Positions 18,362 through 26,017 of a DNA stretch of 64,000 bases are shown in pieces. The first letter of the stretch is position 1. Each line of letters opens with the position of its first letter. The notes beneath the pieces are model-generated. The model did no database searches, was not told the DNA's origin, and worked only from the letters and a program-made list of their open reading frames with translations. The stretch is from Hymenobacter rubidus (GTDB taxonomy: Bacteria; Bacteroidota; Bacteroidia; Cytophagales; Hymenobacteraceae), in the NCBI RefSeq assembly GCF_016734815.1, contig NZ_JAERQF010000016.1, positions 44,849 to 108,848 of the forward strand, in the 5' to 3' direction. The position numbers were made by a program, and so were the translations under genes.

Positions 18362-19852
18362 CTACGCCGGCCGCACCGGCCGCTTTTCCAGAATGAGCTG
18401 GGTACGGTAGTCGTATAGCCCTTTTTCCAGGCCCACGGGGAAGGTGTGGGGGTTGAGGAAACGGCGAATGCTGGGGTCGAGGCTTTGCACCTCGCGCTGG
18501 GCGTGGGCGCGGCTTTCGGCCAGCGTGGGCAGCTCCAGCACGCGCTGGCCCCGGCGGAAAACGGGCTCCAGCAGCTCCCGGAATTTCGTTTCGGGCTTGA
18601 TGGCCAGGCGGCGCGTCACGTCAAGCGGGTCCACGAGGATGAGCTGGTCGGGGAGGGGCTCGGCGGTATTGTAGAGCATGTCGGCGCGGGGCTTGCCGTA
18701 CTCATTCAGGTAGCGGCGCACCTGCAAAATGCCCGGCACGCTGGTTTTAGCTACCTGCTCCGACAGCTTGATGGTAAAATCCCAACCCGAATTGTCGGCT
18801 TTGCGCAGCGCGGCCAGCTTGTACACGCCGCCCAGCGCCGCCTGGTTGTAGGCCGTCACGAGCTGCGTGCCCACGCCCCAGGTATCGATGCGGGCGCCCT
18901 GCTGCTTGAGGCTGGTGATGAGGTTTTCTTCCAAATCGTTGCTGGCCACAATGCGCGTTTCCGTAAAGCCGGCCTCGTCCAGCACGGCCCGCGCCTCGCG
19001 GCTGAGGTAGGCCAGGTCGCCCGAATCGAGTCGAATGCCGGCCAGCTCGTGGCCCTGGGCGCGCATTTCCCGCGCTACATGAATGGCCTGCCGCACGCCT
19101 TCCAGGGTGTCGTAAGTATCGACCAGAAAAACTGAGTCGTCGGGAAAAGCCTTCGCGTAAGCCGAAAACGCCTCAATCTCATTGGCAAACGACATCACCC
19201 AGCTGTGCGCGTGCGTGCCCCTCACCGGAATGCCGTAGCGCTGCCCGGCCAGCACGTTGCTGGTGGCATCGGCCCCGCCCAGAAAGGCCGCCCGGCTGGC
19301 CCCCAGCCCGCCATCGAAGCCCTGGGCGCGGCGCAGCCCAAACTCCAGCACCTGGTCCGAAGGGCCGGCCGCTTCCCGAATGCGGGCCGCCTTGGTGGCA
19401 ATCAGGGTTTGGAAATTGATGAGCGTGAGCAGCGCCGTTTCCAGCAGCTGGGCTTGCAGCAGCGGGCCGCGCACCCGCAGCAGGGGCTCGTTGCCAAACA
19501 CCACGGTGCCTTCGGCAATGGCGTCGATGTCGCAGGTGAATTTCAGCTGGCGCAGGTAGTCCAGAAACTCCACTGGGAACAGCGCGCCGCCCTTGCTGCC
19601 GCGCAGGCTGCCCAGGTAGGCCAGGTCGTCGTCGGAAAAGTGCAAGTTTTCGACCCAGTCCACGGCCAGGGCCAGGCCCGCCGCCACGGCGTAGCCCCCC
19701 GCGAACGGCGCTTTGCGGAAGTACAGGTGAAACACCGCTTCGCGGTCCTGCAGGCCCTGCTGCCAGTAGCCGTAGGCCATGGTGAGCTGGTAGAGGTCGG
19801 TGACGAGGGCGAGCGAGGGCGCGTAGAGGCCGGAAAGCGGAGCTGCATTCAT
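18362..19852 (-). CDS. pncB: Nicotinate phosphoribosyltransferase
   Basis: It makes nicotinate mononucleotide from nicotinate and PRPP in NAD salvage, in the cytoplasm. The ATG at 19852 gives 496 residues, the usual length; a longer open frame upstream runs across the divergent DUF1345 gene and is not believed. Family motifs are LVTDLYQLTMAYGYWQQGL, EFGLRRAQGFDGGLGASRAA, TDATSNVLAGQRYGIPVRGT-like segment with THAHSWVMSF, LDSGDLAYLSREAR and the phosphate-binding stretch WGVGTQLVTAYNQAALGGVY. The substrate pocket segments are intact. It is divergent from the DUF1345 gene, with 87 bp between starts. Confidence 0.95.
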   Translation of the reverse strand: MNAAPLSGLYAPSLALVTDLYQLTMAYGYWQQGLQDREAVFHLYFRKAPFAGGYAVAAGLALAVDWVENLHFSDDDLAYLGSLRGSKGGALFPVEFLDYLRQLKFTCDIDAIAEGTVVFGNEPLLRVRGPLLQAQLLETALLTLINFQTLIATKAARIREAAGPSDQVLEFGLRRAQGFDGGLGASRAAFLGGADATSNVLAGQRYGIPVRGTHAHSWVMSFANEIEAFSAYAKAFPDDSVFLVDTYDTLEGVRQAIHVAREMRAQGHELAGIRLDSGDLAYLSREARAVLDEAGFTETRIVASNDLEENLITSLKQQGARIDTWGVGTQLVTAYNQAALGGVYKLAALRKADNSGWDFTIKLSEQVAKTSVPGILQVRRYLNEYGKPRADMLYNTAEPLPDQLILVDPLDVTRRLAIKPETKFRELLEPVFRRGQRVLELPTLAESRAHAQREVQSLDPSIRRFLNPHTFPVGLEKGLYDYRTQLILEKRPVRPA

Positions 19853-19939
19853 AGAACGAAGTAACAGCCAAACGAGGTATTTGCTTACGGCCCGGCGGCC
19901 GGACCCGCATTGGTAGGGGTGCGCTACCTTGGCAGCCAA

Positions 19940-20656
19940 ATGAGCAAATCGAAAACCAAAAGTGCCCTGCCGACAGGTTGGGCGCGGGCCATGGACGTGC
20001 GCTGGCGGCTGGCCATCGGCCTGATAATCGGGGTGGCGGCTGCGCTGCTGGCCCCGCACCTGCTGGGCCAGCTGGCCCGTGTGGTGGTGGGCTGGGTAGG
20101 CTTCGCCGCCGTCGACCTGGCCCTGATAATCCTGGCCATGTGGCAGGCCGACACCGACGACATCCGGCGCGTAGCCGCTTCCGAAGACCTGCCCCGCACC
20201 CAGGCCTTTGTGCTGGTGGTGGGCGCGGCCCTGGCCAGCCTGGGCGCGGTGGTGGGCCTGATGGGCTCGCTCAAAGGCATTTCGCAGGACCTGCGCGTGC
20301 TCCACGTGGCCTTGAGCGTGGCCGCCGTGGTGCTGGCCTGGACGCTGGTGCACCTCGTGTTCACGCTGCGCTACGCCCACACCTATTACGAGGCCGACCA
20401 AGAAACCGGCCACGACACCGGCGGCCTGGTATTTCCCGATGACCAGGGCAACGAAAATGGCCCAAAGCTGAAGCCCAACTACGTCGACTTTGCCTACTTC
20501 TCCTTCATCATCGGCATGACGGCCCAAACCGCCGACATCGGCATCGGCAACCGCGGGCTGCGCCGCACCGCCCTGCTGCACGGCCTCATCGCCTTCGTTT
20601 TCAACACGGTCATTGTGGCCCTCACCATCGGCACCATCGGCGGAATGCTGAATTAA
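19940..20656 (+). CDS. DUF1345 family membrane protein
   Basis: The 238-residue protein has about five membrane helices. The conserved C-terminal part reads DFAYFSFIIGMTAQTADIGI, followed by LRRTALLHGLIAFVFNTVIV, which is the hallmark of DUF1345; LVHLVFTLRYAHTYY in the middle is also characteristic. The ATG at 19940 is preceded within 15 bp by TACCTTGG, close to the Bacteroidota -7 consensus, so the transcript may be almost leaderless. Function of the family is unknown. A complex inverted-repeat region follows. Confidence 0.85.
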   Translation: MSKSKTKSALPTGWARAMDVRWRLAIGLIIGVAAALLAPHLLGQLARVVVGWVGFAAVDLALIILAMWQADTDDIRRVAASEDLPRTQAFVLVVGAALASLGAVVGLMGSLKGISQDLRVLHVALSVAAVVLAWTLVHLVFTLRYAHTYYEADQETGHDTGGLVFPDDQGNENGPKLKPNYVDFAYFSFIIGMTAQTADIGIGNRGLRRTALLHGLIAFVFNTVIVALTIGTIGGMLN

Positions 20657-20658
20657 CG

Positions 20659-20832
20659 GTGAGGTGTGAGTGGTATGTTACAGCCGTTTCGAAGTCAGTG
20701 TACGTGCGGTCAGTAGCGCGAACTGTGTCGTTCGCGTGCCAGAACGAGCTAGCGTCGTGGGGACGCGAACGACACAGTTCGCGCTACGGTACACCAACCC
20801 CGACACCGCGCTAGATGTTACTCACACCTCAC
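20659..20832. repeat. Family B palindromic element, copy 2, inside a second inverted repeat
   Basis: The family B core spans about 20682-20808, with arms TAGCGCGAACTGTGTCGTTC and GAACGACACAGTTCGCGCTA. It is enclosed by a perfect 13-bp inverted repeat, GTGAGGTGTGAGT (20659-20671) and ACTCACACCTCAC (20820-20832), which copies 1 and 3 do not have. The gap 20657-20986 otherwise holds only family A element A2. Confidence 0.7.
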
Positions 20833-20841
20833 CACTAAGAA

Positions 20842-20984
20842 GCTGTTTGAGTTAGCTAAAAATTCAATGAAATGGTCATGCAGAGCGCAACGAAGCATCT
20901 TTACCGCAGTAGTAATCAGGTTTACTATTGCGGTAAAGATGCTTCGCTGCGCTCTGCATGACCGTTCTTATTAATTCAAACAGC
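20842..20984. repeat. Family A palindromic element A2
   Basis: The arms GTCATGCAGAGCGCAACGAA (20875 on) and TTCGCTGCGCTCTGCATGAC (ending 20962) are flanked by outer inverted ends, GCTGTTTGAGTTA near 20842 and TAATTCAAACAGC near 20984 (one mismatch). It lies just beyond the stop of the LuxR-type regulator gene. Confidence 0.75.
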
Positions 20985-20986
20985 CT

Positions 20987-21646
20987 CTAAGAAATGAGTC
21001 CCCGGCTCACGGCCAGCTTGATGAGGGCGGCAGTGTTTTTGGCCTGGGTTTTGGCGATGATGTTTTGGCGGTGGGTTTCGATGGTGCGCTTGCTGGTGAA
21101 GAGCTTATCGGAAATTTCGCCGTTGGTCAGGCCTTCGGCAATGAGCTTGAGCACCTCCAGCTCGCGGGCCGTGAGGTCGGCGCCGGTGTGGCCGCTGCCA
21201 TCGAGGTCGGTGCCAATGCTACCCGACTGGGCCACGGCTTTGTAGAGCATGTTGAGGCCGATTTCGGTGCACAGAAACGGGTTGCCAGCGGCCACCGTCC
21301 GAATGGCGTAGGTGATTTCGCTGATGGCGGCGTTTTTGAGCACGTAGCCCTGGGCCCCGGCGTCGAACATGCGGGCCACGTAGTTTTCGTGGTCCAGCAT
21401 GGTGAGCACCAGCACGCGCACCTCCGGAAAGCGGCGGCGCAGCTCGGGCACCGTGGCAAAGCCATCGAGCACCGGCATCTGCACGTCCATCAGCACCACC
21501 TCGGCGGTCGTATTCTCCAACATGGCCAGCACTTCGGCCCCGTTGCTGGCCTCGCCCACCACCTCCAGGTCGGCTTCTGCCGATAGCAATGCCCGAATGC
21601 CGTCGCGCAGGATGGTGTGGTCGTCAGCAAGTAAGATGCGAGTCAT
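20987..21646 (-). CDS. NarL/FixJ-type response regulator, LuxR DNA-binding domain
   Basis: The 219-residue protein has an N-terminal receiver with a complete acidic pocket (ILLADDH, Asp8/Asp9), the phosphoacceptor Asp54 in VLMDVQMPVLDG, the switch Thr in VLVLTMLDHENY and Lys in GYVLKNAAISE. The C-terminal LuxR helix-turn-helix reads LTARELEVLKLIAEGLTNGE then KRTIETHRQNI. It is a transcription regulator controlled by a histidine kinase that is not encoded next to it. It is divergent from a close paralogue at 21918, with a 271-bp intergenic region that may be a shared control region. Confidence 0.93.
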   Translation of the reverse strand: MTRILLADDHTILRDGIRALLSAEADLEVVGEASNGAEVLAMLENTTAEVVLMDVQMPVLDGFATVPELRRRFPEVRVLVLTMLDHENYVARMFDAGAQGYVLKNAAISEITYAIRTVAAGNPFLCTEIGLNMLYKAVAQSGSIGTDLDGSGHTGADLTARELEVLKLIAEGLTNGEISDKLFTSKRTIETHRQNIIAKTQAKNTAALIKLAVSRGLIS

Positions 21647-21917
21647 AGCGTATGAGAGGGGGAGGTGAACTAATCGAAACGGATGTTGGCAGACAAGGTT
21701 AGGGCATCCATGGTATACGGCGGAACCGACTCCGTATTTGTACGAAATCGGTGGTGGATGCCCTGCTTTTCCACGGGATTTATACTGTTTTTAGTAGCAT
21801 TCTTATAGTTGAGCTTGTCGAGAAGAGTAGTTTCGGGTTGGGTAAAATCAGAATTTTGCATCTCCTTCCAAAAATTCGATATCTTTCGTTTCCGCCAGTT
21901 CGCTCCCTTTTGCCACT

Positions 21918-22568
21918 ATGATTCGAGTGCTACTCACCGCCAGCGATACCCCGATGCGCGAGGCCCTGCGCCACGGACTGGAAGCAGCGCCAGGGCTGGA
22001 GGTGGTGGGCGAAGCCGGCACTGGCGACGAACTGCTGGCCCAACTGGCCAGCGCCACGCCCACCGTGGTACTGTTTGACTTGGCCCTGCCCGGCCCCGAT
22101 GCCTTTGCCGTGCTCTCGGCCTTGCGCGAGCAAGACCCGCAGCTGCGGATACTGGCCCACAGCGACCTCACCAACGAGCACTACGTGGCCCGCGCCCTGG
22201 ACCTGGGTGCCCACGGCTACTTGCTAAAAAATGCGCGCCTCTCCGAACTCGTGCACGGCCTGCACACCGTGGCGGCGGGCCGGCCGTTTCTGTGCTCGAC
22301 CATGGGCCTGGCACTGCTGGGGCGCCTCTACGCGGGCAGCCCGGTGGCCAGCGACGTAGCCCGCGCCGCCCTGGGCCTAAGCAAGCGCGAAATGGAAGTA
22401 TTGGGCCTGGTGGCCGAAGGCCTGACCAACGCCGAAATCGCCCTCAAGCTGTTCACCAGCAAGCGCACCGTGGAAACCCACCGCCAGAACATCATGGACA
22501 AAACCCAGACCCGCAATACGGCCGCCCTCATCAAACTGGCTGTGCGTCAGGGGCTGCTGCCGGAATAA
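21918..22568 (+). CDS. NarL-type response regulator with altered acidic pocket
   Basis: The 216-residue paralogue of the divergent regulator keeps the phosphoacceptor Asp54 (VLFDLALPGPDAF) and the Lys of GYLLKNARLSE, but the usual Asp-Asp pair of the metal pocket reads TASD, so one acidic residue is a Ser. The switch position reads ILAHSDL. The LuxR domain is intact (LSKREMEVLGLVAEGLTNAE, KRTVETHRQNIMDKTQ). It may be weakly phosphorylated or act without phosphorylation; this is inference. TATCTTTC just upstream (near 21885) is a possible -7 element. Confidence 0.9.
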   Translation: MIRVLLTASDTPMREALRHGLEAAPGLEVVGEAGTGDELLAQLASATPTVVLFDLALPGPDAFAVLSALREQDPQLRILAHSDLTNEHYVARALDLGAHGYLLKNARLSELVHGLHTVAAGRPFLCSTMGLALLGRLYAGSPVASDVARAALGLSKREMEVLGLVAEGLTNAEIALKLFTSKRTVETHRQNIMDKTQTRNTAALIKLAVRQGLLPE

Positions 22569-22597
22569 GGGTTGGCGAAGTGCTGCCTTGCAGCCGC

Positions 22598-23107
22598 TTA
22601 GGGCCTATTGCCCTGCTGCGCCGCAATGATGAACTCGGCCAGCTCTCGGAAGCAGCCGTGGCCACCAAAGGTTTGGCAATGAAAATCGGCCGCGGCCTGG
22701 GCAAACGACGTGGCATCGCCGGGGCAAGCCGACAGCCCCACCAGGCCCAAAATCTCCAAATCATTGGTGTCGTCGCCGATGAAGGCCACTTCCTCGGCGC
22801 TCAGGCCGGTGCGGGCCAAAATTCCGTGCAGGCAGGCCGATTTGTCTTTGATGCCCAGGTGCAGCTCTTCAATCTTCAGCTTGGCGGCGCGGGTGCGCAC
22901 CGAGGGCGATACCTCGCCCGTCATGATGCCGGAGGCAATGCCGTGGTTGCGCAGCCGCTCCACGCCCATGCCGTCGCGGATGTTAAAACGCTTCATTTCC
23001 TCGCCACGCTCCGAATAGTACACGCCGCCGTCGGTGAGCACGCCGTCGCAGTCGGTGAGCACCAAGCGAATGCGGCGGGCGCGGGCGGTGAGTTCGGCTG
23101 ATTTCAT
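22598..23107 (-). CDS. kdsC: KdsC-type HAD phosphatase (probable KDO 8-phosphate phosphatase)
   Basis: It is expected to hydrolyse 3-deoxy-D-manno-octulosonate 8-phosphate in the pathway to lipopolysaccharide KDO. The 169-residue protein has the small cap-less C0 HAD fold: motif I LTDCDGVLTDGGVYYSERGE, motif II GIMTGEVS, the Lys of GIKDKSA and motif III FIGDDTNDLEILGLVGLS, and near the C-terminus FGGHGCFRELAEFI as in KdsC tetramers. Motif I has Cys between the two Asp (DCD), where Val, Ile or Met is more usual. The start at 23107 follows family length. No other KDO genes are adjacent, so a related sugar phosphate is possible. Confidence 0.85.
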   Translation of the reverse strand: MKSAELTARARRIRLVLTDCDGVLTDGGVYYSERGEEMKRFNIRDGMGVERLRNHGIASGIMTGEVSPSVRTRAAKLKIEELHLGIKDKSACLHGILARTGLSAEEVAFIGDDTNDLEILGLVGLSACPGDATSFAQAAADFHCQTFGGHGCFRELAEFIIAAQQGNRP

Positions 23108-23278
23108 AAAAGAAAGAAAAAGCAAGAATTAAGCGAGTAGCAATACGCGTAAAAGTGGCCCAACAGGCCCAATACGGACGCAAGTACGGCACAGAACTAC
23201 AAACGGTGATTTCTGTCGAAATTATAATTATACCAGCAAGCGTATCTTAGCAGGACCAACTATTGATGCTTGTTTCTT

Positions 23279-24223
23279 ATGAATAGTAAGTTGTCTATCG
23301 GAATTATGCTCATGCTGGGGCTGCCGCTCGCAGCGCAGGCGCAGAAGTCCCGCGACGCGGTCATTGCCGCCGAACTGGCCTTTGCGGCCCAAGCCAAGCA
23401 GGAGGGAAGCAAAGCCGCCTTTCTGGCTTACAGCGCCCCCAACGCCTTTGTGGCCGACAACGGCACCCTGGCCAGTGCCCAGGAAATATGGACGGCCCGC
23501 CCCCCGCAGCCCAACAACTGCCTGGTGTGGTACCCGGTGCTGGCCGATGCGGCGCAATCCGGGGACCTGGGCTACACCACCGGCCCCTGGACCATGCTGC
23601 AGAGCGAGCGCCCCCAGGCCGCGGGCGAGTACGTAACGGTGTGGCGCAAGCAGCCCGATGGGCAGTGGAAATACGTGGTGGATATGGGCATTGCGCGCGT
23701 GGGCACGGCGCCGCCGCAGGCCAATTTGGTGCCAGGGCCGCACTTGGCCGCGGCCGTGGCTACCCCCAGCACCGCCCCCTCCAATATTTTGCTCGACCTG
23801 GACCGGAAGTTCGACGCGGCGGAACTGCTCAAGCCCGGCGCCACCTACCAGCAATACCTCAGCGAAGAAGTGCGCCTCTACCGCCCCGGCCTCTCGATGA
23901 TGCACGGCCTGGCCGCCATGGCCAACATGAAAAACCTGGACCGGGGCTACCTCTTCACCCCCACCACCGGCTACCTGGCCGCGGCCGGCGACCTGGGCTA
24001 CGTGGTGGGCACCCTGCACCGCGGCGGTGCCGGCACCAAGCGCCCCGAAGAAACCGGCAGCTACCTCCGCATCTGGCGGCGCGAAGCCGTGGCGGGCTGG
24101 CGCATGGTGGTCGAAATTTTTAACCTGACGCCGGATTCCATTCCTGTGGCCGCGCCAGCGCCTGCCCTAGGTGCGGCGAGCCCCGGAACGGTGGGCCAGC
24201 TGCCTGCCAAACGCGCCCAGTAA
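23279..24223 (+). CDS. Secreted protein with two NTF2-like (DUF4440-type) domains
   Basis: The 314-residue protein starts at an ATG that gives a signal peptide (MNSKLSIGIMLMLGLPLAAQA). Residues about 22-140 form an NTF2-like domain (VIAAELAFAAQAKQEGSKAA, GDLGYTTGPW, YVTVWRKQPDGQWKYVVD). Residues about 165-285 repeat it in degenerate form (LLDLDRKFDAAELL, GDLGYVVGTL, YLRIWRREAVAGWRMVVEIF). Such domains are small ligand-binding or catalytic cones; no catalytic residues can be named. It is probably periplasmic. The possible promoter TATCTTAG lies about 30 bp upstream. It is monocistronic, followed by two strong hairpins. Confidence 0.8.
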   Translation: MNSKLSIGIMLMLGLPLAAQAQKSRDAVIAAELAFAAQAKQEGSKAAFLAYSAPNAFVADNGTLASAQEIWTARPPQPNNCLVWYPVLADAAQSGDLGYTTGPWTMLQSERPQAAGEYVTVWRKQPDGQWKYVVDMGIARVGTAPPQANLVPGPHLAAAVATPSTAPSNILLDLDRKFDAAELLKPGATYQQYLSEEVRLYRPGLSMMHGLAAMANMKNLDRGYLFTPTTGYLAAAGDLGYVVGTLHRGGAGTKRPEETGSYLRIWRREAVAGWRMVVEIFNLTPDSIPVAAPAPALGAASPGTVGQLPAKRAQ

Positions 24224-24227
24224 CCTT

Positions 24228-24318
24228 CTTGGTAAGCAAAAGCATCGCCATCATGGTGCTTACCAAGCTCAGCCGAGCCAAGGCCTCGTTTGCTTGCAAA
24301 TGGAGCCTTGGCTCGGCT
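24228..24318. other. Two adjacent perfect hairpins between the NTF2-like gene and the ECF sigma gene
   Basis: Hairpin 1 pairs CTTGGTAAGCA (24228-24238) with its inverse (24257-24267). Hairpin 2 pairs AGCCGAGCCAAGGC (24271-24284) with its inverse (24305-24318). Neither ends in a T run, so they may be transcript-stabilising or regulatory structures rather than simple terminators. They share related sequence (CTTGG, CCAAG). Confidence 0.6.
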
Positions 24319-24474
24319 TATACCTATACCCGCCTGCGGTTTTGGGCTCGTGAGGCAAGCGTGCAAGGAGCCGTGGTTGGTGGCGTTTGACCGCAACCAA
24401 CACCGTGTGCTAAACCAGCCTTGTTATGAAAACGCTCTTGGCACCGAGCCCGCTTTAGTGAGAGAAGAGAAGCG

Positions 24475-24482
24475 TAATATTG
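24475..24482 (+). promoter_or_regulatory. Possible -7 promoter element for the ECF sigma gene
   Basis: TAATATTG differs from TAnnTTTG at one position and lies 26 bp before the ATG of the sigma factor. No clear -33 element is visible. Confidence 0.35.
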
Positions 24483-24508
24483 CAGCGCGACCTTAGCAGC
24501 CGCTTCGC

Positions 24509-25087
24509 ATGACCCCATCCATTCCCATTCCCGCGCAGTGGCCCGCCCGCTACGCCGACGAGCTGTACCGCTTTGCCCTCAGCCGCGTGAGTGATGCGAA
24601 TGTGGCCGAAGAGCTGGTGCAGGAAACCTTCCTCAGTGCCCTCGACGGCTTGGCTACTTTCCGGGCCGAGGCGTCGGAACGGACGTGGCTGTTCGTGATT
24701 TTGCGCCGCAAAATCATCGACCACTACCGGCGCCAAGCCCGGGCCACGCAGGTCAGCCTCGACGAGCTAAGCGAGGGCGGCGCCACCGAAGCCGATTTCT
24801 TTAACCCTGAAAACGGCCACTGGACCGGCCCGCAGGCGCCCGCCAGCTGGCTCAACGCCGATGCCGCGCTGGAGCAGCAGGAACTGCACGACATCCTGCT
24901 GCGCTGCCAGCAGCGGCTGCCAGCGCAGCAAGGCGCCGTGTTTGCCCTGCGCTTCGTGGAGGAATTATCGGCCGAGGAAATTTGTCAGGAGCTGGGCCTG
25001 AGCCCGGCCAACTACTGGGTGATTGTGCACCGGGCCAAGCTCCAGCTGCGCCGCTGCCTCGAAAAACACGGCTTGGGCAAGAATTAA
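24509..25087 (+). CDS. ECF-type RNA polymerase sigma factor
   Basis: The 192-residue protein has sigma region 2 (YADELYRFALSRVSDANVAE, ELVQETFLSALDGLATF, ERTWLFVILRRKIIDHYRR) and region 4 (RCQQRLPAQQGAVFALRFVE, then EICQELGLSPANYWVIVHRA). Between them is a linker of about 55 residues, longer than in most ECF factors. It redirects RNA polymerase to a stress or envelope regulon. The next gene, 9 bp downstream, encodes a mini zinc-finger protein that is probably its anti-sigma partner. The trigger is unknown. Confidence 0.92.
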   Translation: MTPSIPIPAQWPARYADELYRFALSRVSDANVAEELVQETFLSALDGLATFRAEASERTWLFVILRRKIIDHYRRQARATQVSLDELSEGGATEADFFNPENGHWTGPQAPASWLNADAALEQQELHDILLRCQQRLPAQQGAVFALRFVEELSAEEICQELGLSPANYWVIVHRAKLQLRRCLEKHGLGKN

Positions 25088-25096
25088 CTGTTTGCA

Positions 25097-25354
25097 ATGC
25101 TACGACTCATCAACTGCCAAAACGCTACCCTGCTGCTCGACCAACAGCCCGACCGTGCGCTGCCGTGGGGGCCGCGCGCCAGCCTGTGGCTGCACCTGCG
25201 CTACTGCCCCTATTGCAACCGCTACGCCAAGCAGACGGTGCTAATAGCCGAATGGGCCCGCGCCGCGGCCACCAGCCGGGCCCATTCCGACGCCACGCTG
25301 CCCGAAGCCGCCAAGGAGCGAATGCGGGCGCGGCTGGTCGAAGCGGGCGCGTAG
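25097..25354 (+). CDS. Small ZAS-type zinc-binding protein, probable anti-sigma factor
   Basis: The 85-residue protein has no membrane segment. It carries WLHLRYCPYCNRYAKQT, an His-x3-Cys-x2-Cys arrangement as in the zinc-binding anti-sigma (ZAS, zf-HC2-like) domain, which binds region 2 and region 4 of ECF factors. Spacing of 9 bp from the sigma gene supports co-expression. It is shorter than typical membrane anti-sigmas, so it would act in the cytoplasm as a soluble partner. The function is inferred from motif and context. Confidence 0.75.
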   Translation: MLRLINCQNATLLLDQQPDRALPWGPRASLWLHLRYCPYCNRYAKQTVLIAEWARAAATSRAHSDATLPEAAKERMRARLVEAGA

Positions 25355-25370
25355 CCGTCTGCCAACGCGC

Positions 25371-25544
25371 CTGTCATTGCGAGGCGTAGCCGAAGCAATC
25401 CGTCCTGTTGAAACCAGACCCGCTCTTTTACCAGAAAGCCCCGGCACTGCGCAGTGCCGGGGCTTTTTAGTGAACTCATCCCATGAATGGGCTGGTCGCT
25501 GAGAACAGGGCGGATTGCTTCGTCGTGCCTCCTCGCAATGACAG
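25371..25544. repeat. Family A variant element A10, with nested terminator
   Basis: The outer arms CTGTCATTGCGAGGCGTAGC (25371 on) and the roughly inverse TGCCTCCTCGCAATGACAGG (ending near 25545) continue inward as CGAAGCAATCCG and CGGATTGCTTCG. This is the widespread GTCATTGCGAGG type of repeat. The centre holds a separate strong hairpin at 25434-25467. Confidence 0.65.
25434..25469. terminator. Strong bidirectional terminator
   Basis: AAAGCCCCGGCACTGC pairs perfectly with GCAGTGCCGGGGCTTT, followed by further T. It separates the sigma/anti-sigma pair (plus) from the ferredoxin gene (minus). Confidence 0.85.
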
Positions 25545-25553
25545 GGCCGGACC

Positions 25554-25880
25554 TTACGCGCCCGTGGGCGCCAGGCGCACCACCAGTCCGTCGGTGCGGG
25601 GCGTGAGGCGGATTTGGCAGCTCAGGCGGGAGCCTTCGTGCACCACGGGCAGGGTTTCGAGCATGTCGAGCTCGGCGTCTTCGGGCTCGGGGAGGGCAGG
25701 GCCGGCCAGCACCTCCACGTGGCAGGTGGCGCACAGGGCCATGCCCCCGCAGGTGGCCATGATGTCGTAGCCGCTGGCTTTCAGCAGCTCCATCAGGCTG
25801 AGGCCCATGTCGGTAGGGCCGACGAGCTCGGTGCGTTGGCCGGGCGCTTCTTCGACGTAAATGCGGATGTCGTTTTCCAT
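25554..25880 (-). CDS. [2Fe-2S] ferredoxin, adrenodoxin-like
   Basis: The 108-residue electron carrier has the plant/adrenodoxin cluster motif: GYDIMATCGGMALCATCHVE, with Cys spacing C-x5-C-x2-C, and the fourth Cys in GSRLSCQIRLTP. The start at 25880 gives the normal domain length. It lies directly downstream of a ferredoxin-NAD(P)H reductase gene on the same strand, separated by family A element A3, so the pair very likely supplies NADPH electrons through this ferredoxin to an unidentified acceptor. Confidence 0.92.
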   Translation of the reverse strand: MENDIRIYVEEAPGQRTELVGPTDMGLSLMELLKASGYDIMATCGGMALCATCHVEVLAGPALPEPEDAELDMLETLPVVHEGSRLSCQIRLTPRTDGLVVRLAPTGA

Positions 25881-25906
25881 GAAATGAGTTAGGTACTTGG
25901 AACAAG

Positions 25907-26006
25907 AGAACGTCATGCTGAGCGAAGTCGAAGCATCTCTACTGCATAAGTAAATGATTTTACTATTGCACGCGAGATACTTCGACTTCGCTCAGCATGA
26001 CGTTCT
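25907..26006. repeat. Family A palindromic element A3
   Basis: The arms AGAACGTCATGCTGAGCGAA and TTCGCTCAGCATGACGTTCT enclose a divergent centre. It lies between the ferredoxin reductase and ferredoxin genes. Confidence 0.8.
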
Positions 26007-26017
26007 GATTTACCAGC

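Noticed and set aside
18362..20581. A 739-residue frame starting far upstream of pncB
   Set aside because: The extra 240 residues are antisense to the DUF1345 gene and have Gln/His/Arg-rich shadow composition. The nicotinate phosphoribosyltransferase domain begins right at the ATG at 19852.
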